Shown here: positions 61,738 to 64,000 of the stretch, piece by piece
Numbering within the stretch: the stretch's first letter is position 1
Layout of the letters: each line of letters opens with the position of its first letter
NCBI RefSeq assembly: GCF_009795715.1
Contig: NZ_WTCR01000006.1
Coordinates: 248,001-312,000 of the forward strand
From: Labilibaculum euxinicum
Lineage (GTDB): Bacteria; Bacteroidota; Bacteroidia; Bacteroidales; Marinifilaceae
Length of the DNA: 64,000 bases
Direction of reading: 5' to 3'
Notes under the pieces: generated by a model
The model's database searches: none
What the model saw: only the letters and a program-made list of their open reading frames with translations
Told to the model about the DNA's origin: nothing
Translations under genes and position numbers: made by a program

Positions 61738-62178
61738 TTATTTTATTAATGATTCTATAATTTCGATCGCATCGATGATGCATTTTTCACAAATCTTTTC
61801 TTTCACTTTATTTTTTTCAGCGTAAGCTTGTCCTTCTTCTGTATTCAGATTACATGCTATTAGTTCATCACAATTTGTAGAATTGTGCTCTAGTACAAAT
61901 TTGTGGTTAAATTCCTGAATTAAAATTCGATTGTTGTCTGTTTGGAGTTGATGATTGCTGTATTTTTTGCAGTTATGAATTCCCAAAACCATAAATGCAC
62001 CGGTAACAGCACCGCAGGTTTTTTGAAGTCTTCCCATACCGCCACCAAATCCACTTGAGATTTGGTAAGCTAAATTATCGTCAAAATTATAGTCGGTAGA
62101 ATATGGTAACAGCACCGATTGGGCACAATTCATTCCCGATTGAAAAGCCTCTAAAGCTTGAGTTGCTTTTGAATTCAT
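61738..62178 (-). CDS. C_GCAxxG_C_C family protein
   Basis: 146 residues from the ATG at 62178 (upstream frame extension is not conserved-looking). Pattern: MNCAQSVLLPYS, SSGFGGGMGRLQKTCGAVTGAFMVLG, NCDELIACNL and EKICEKCIIDAIEI, giving the spaced Cys residues of the C_GCAxxG_C_C family (here C-AQSV, CGAVTG, C, CxxC). These small proteins are thought to bind a redox metal centre; their role is not known. It converges with the cysteate synthase gene. Confidence 0.88.
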   Translation of the reverse strand: MNSKATQALEAFQSGMNCAQSVLLPYSTDYNFDDNLAYQISSGFGGGMGRLQKTCGAVTGAFMVLGIHNCKKYSNHQLQTDNNRILIQEFNHKFVLEHNSTNCDELIACNLNTEEGQAYAEKNKVKEKICEKCIIDAIEIIESLIK

Positions 62179-62273
62179 GAGAGTGATTTTGATTGAATTT
62201 GCAATACAATATGTTCTTTGTCGGAGCTTAAATGTAATTAAATTATTGTTTTGGAACAATGTCTATTTGTCAT

Positions 62274-63023
62274 TTATTCAAACGGAGCGATTTCTAAACT
62301 TTTTGTGTAATTGTATCCCAATTCAAAAATCTCCTGAGCGTGATTTCCATTTAGTATTTCATATTCACGTAAGCCGGTTGGCTCTATAAATAAAGAACAT
62401 TTTTCTTTGTGACGAATAATATTTGAATGAACTCCTAACTGAAAAGTTCGGGATGCCACCTGAACCAGGTTGTCAAACTTTTCAATTTTATGAACAGGGC
62501 TCACATTTACAGCAATAATTACATCACATTTTTGCAATAAGGGGGAGATGGGAAGGTTGTCGAATAGTCCTCCATCAGAATACATTTTGCCATCAATCAG
62601 AACAGGGGCAAAGAGTACAGGAATGCTAGCCGAGGCTAAAAGATAAGTGCTTAAATCTCCTTCCTTAATATATTCAACCCTACCATCGTTTAAATTCGAT
62701 ACTGTAATAAATAACGGAATTTTTAAATTTTCAATTTCCTTGATTTTAATGTGTTTTTGAATGTCTTCTTTTAAGCCATTCAAGCCAAATAATCCATATT
62801 TGGGATAATGCAATTTGGAGTAGGCCATTAGACTCTTGTTTTTTAGAATCTTCAGCGTTTTTTCATAGGTATAGCCGGAGGCTATAAAGGCACCAACTAT
62901 TGCTCCTGCACTAACACCAGAAATTATATCAGGACGGATTCCTTTTTCCTCGAGTGCTTTTAATACTCCAATATGAGCGAAGCCCCGAACGCCGCCACCA
63001 CCTAATGCTATTCCTATTCTCAT
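62274..63023 (-). CDS. Patatin-like phospholipase
   Basis: 249 residues, cytosolic, no signal. Patatin motifs: IGIALGGGGVRGFAHIGVLK (oxyanion loop), ISGVSAGAIVG (GxSxG, Ser38) and MYSDGGLFDNLP (DGG, catalytic Asp). It belongs to the RssA-like short patatins, Ser/Asp dyad acyl hydrolases acting on membrane lipids. It is 3 bases downstream of the VOC gene, so they share a transcript. Confidence 0.93.
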   Translation of the reverse strand: MRIGIALGGGGVRGFAHIGVLKALEEKGIRPDIISGVSAGAIVGAFIASGYTYEKTLKILKNKSLMAYSKLHYPKYGLFGLNGLKEDIQKHIKIKEIENLKIPLFITVSNLNDGRVEYIKEGDLSTYLLASASIPVLFAPVLIDGKMYSDGGLFDNLPISPLLQKCDVIIAVNVSPVHKIEKFDNLVQVASRTFQLGVHSNIIRHKEKCSLFIEPTGLREYEILNGNHAQEIFELGYNYTKSLEIAPFE

Positions 63024-63026
63024 TAA

Positions 63027-63401
63027 TTACTGGGCTTTAAATTCCGGATTGTATATGATACCAATAACATTTCCCCATGGATCTTTTACACTTGCTACCC
63101 AAAGTTCTCCTCCAACATTTGCAGGCTGTTCGTGAACTGCAGCACCCACTTCTATTAAATGTGAAAATGTTTTGTTAATATCATCAACTCCCCAGTATGA
63201 TAAAACGTTATCTGTTTTTGAAGCGTTTGAATCTGTATCAGGCAAAAGCCCTAATTCAAATCCGCCGATATTGAATCCAACGTAGAAATCCTCATCAAAA
63301 TATGGAGAAGTCTCAAAAGCTCTGGAGTACCAAAGTTTTGCTTTTGAAAGTTCATTTGTTTTGTAAATAGTAGTTCGCAGACCTAAAAATTGTTTTTTCA
63401 T
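63027..63401 (-). CDS. VOC/glyoxalase-like protein
   Basis: 124 residues with the beta-alpha-beta-beta-beta repeats of the vicinal oxygen chelate fold: RTTIYKTNELSKAKLWYSRA, FYVGFNIGGFELGLLPD, SYWGVDDINKTFSHLIEVG and SVKDPWGNVIGIIYNPEF. The DPWGN ending is typical. VOC proteins include glyoxalases, dioxygenases and resistance proteins; the substrate here is unknown. First gene of a pair with patatin. Confidence 0.88.
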   Translation of the reverse strand: MKKQFLGLRTTIYKTNELSKAKLWYSRAFETSPYFDEDFYVGFNIGGFELGLLPDTDSNASKTDNVLSYWGVDDINKTFSHLIEVGAAVHEQPANVGGELWVASVKDPWGNVIGIIYNPEFKAQ

Positions 63402-63520
63402 ATCGATTGATTACGCCTAAAATAGGGTGTTAAGAATATCTTGTTTCAGAACTGAATTTATCAATCCATAAATTACTCATTTGATTCTGATTTATCTATT
63501 TTAATTTCGTTTTTTTATTT

Positions 63521-63554
63521 AAAAAGAGAGCTTATCGATTTCGATAAGCTCTCT
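63521..63554 (-). terminator. Terminator of the acetyl-CoA synthetase gene
   Basis: On the minus strand AGAGAGCTTATCG pairs with CGATAAGCTCTCT (13 bp) around AAAT and is followed by TTTTTAAAT. It lies just past the acs stop. Confidence 0.9.
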
Positions 63555-63559
63555 GCCAG

Positions 63560-64000
63560 TTACTTATTTACATTTTCTAAGGCCCCCTTTATTATTTCAT
63601 CAACAACCGAGGTATCAAGAAGAGTAGAAATATCGCCAAAGTTGGAATAGTCTCCTTCAGCAATTTTTCTAAGAATACGTCGCATGATTTTGCCCGACCG
63701 GGTTTTAGGTAAGCTCCTCACAAGTTGTATTCGGTCTGGTTTTGCGATTGGGCCAATAATTTTGGTAACGCCTTTTCGGATACTGGTTTTGATCCCTTCT
63801 ACACCACCGGTTGACAGCTCTCCGCAAACAACAAAAGCATAGATGCCTTGCCCTTTAATATCGTGAGGGAAGCCAACAACAGCCGATTCGTTTACCAGTG
63901 GATGTTCATTAATTGCATTTTCTACTTCAGCAGTTCCCATTCGGTGCCCCGATACATTAATAACATCATCAACGCGCCCTAATATTCTATAGTAGCCATC
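63560..64000 (-). CDS. acs: Acetyl-CoA synthetase, C-terminal part
   Basis: Open to the right edge; only the last 146 residues are present. [20 protein letters not shown], then [38 protein letters not shown] and [18 protein letters not shown] contain the hinge Asp/Arg region and the catalytic Lys (SGKIMRR) of Acs. It makes acetyl-CoA from acetate and ATP. The ATG at 63940 is internal to the protein, not the start. It ends in its own terminator. Confidence 0.95.
   Translation of the reverse strand, partial: DGYYRILGRVDDVINVSGHRMGTAEVENAINEHPLVNESAVVGFPHDIKGQGIYAFVVCGELSTGGVEGIKTSIRKGVTKIIGPIAKPDRIQLVRSLPKTRSGKIMRRILRKIAEGDYSNFGDISTLLDTSVVDEIIKGALENVNK

Overview
The window reads as a chromosomal segment of a marine-type Bacteroidota (Bacteroidales/Marinilabiliales-like). 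The signs are AT-rich DNA, SusC/SusD pairs, Sec/SPII lipoproteins, TANNTTTG promoter boxes, an ECF sigma/anti-sigma cassette, and house-keeping genes of that phylum. The genus cannot be fixed from the sequence alone.

Layout. 1-9017 (+): the end of a GH65 gene, then GH97, GH92, an MFS/PAT-type permease, a sodium:solute symporter and a GH130_2 phosphorylase. This looks like a locus for glucose-capped, alpha-mannose-rich glycans, possibly the eukaryotic N-glycan core. 9073-10354 is a gene-free island of nested repeats and tiny hairpins. 10429-20503 (mostly -): rlmF, a 21/42-bp repeat tract with a possible small RNA beside it, asnB, a thioredoxin-fold lipid/redox protein, a hybrid histidine kinase, a Prx6-type peroxiredoxin, a small hypothetical protein and a DUF4382 lipoprotein. 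21101-22885 (+): a membrane protein and a DEAD-box helicase.

23000-48677 is a large beta-mannan utilisation locus. A divergent AraC regulator faces GH26 and the mannosylglucose phosphorylase (GH130_1). These are followed by SusC, SusD, two surface glycan-binding proteins, a second GH26, cellobiose 2-epimerase, GH27 alpha-galactosidase, a GPH symporter, three different SGNH/SASA esterases, a GH2 beta-mannosidase and a GH5 mannanase. Together they form a pathway: deacetylate and degalactosylate galactoglucomannan, cut it outside the cell, bind and import it through SusCD, trim it in the periplasm, import disaccharides, epimerise mannobiose to Man-Glc, and phosphorolyse that to Man-1-P and glucose.

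48828-51697 (-): a hypothetical protein, a 640-bp gap with a 21-bp phased T-tract array, and a tightly coupled operon of TM2, DUF2752, DUF4870 and what looks like a truncated M48 peptidase. 51982-54987 (+): ECF sigma, zinc-binding anti-sigma, two CpxP-like periplasmic proteins and a DUF2202 ferritin-like lipoprotein, with two copies of a GCAAG-N15-GTGTC promoter. 55300-64000: ABM monooxygenase, acetate/succinate transporter, acyl-CoA ligase, Gfo/Idh oxidoreductase, a cysteate synthase (pointing to sulfonolipids), a C_GCAxxG_C_C protein, patatin-like phospholipase, VOC protein and the end of acetyl-CoA synthetase.

No rRNA, tRNA, CRISPR array, intact IS element or prophage was seen. The most unusual features are non-coding: the hairpin island, the two unrelated 21-bp-period tracts, a promoter/terminator pair with no gene between, a long hairpin inside the mannan operon, and a leader shared by two distant loci.
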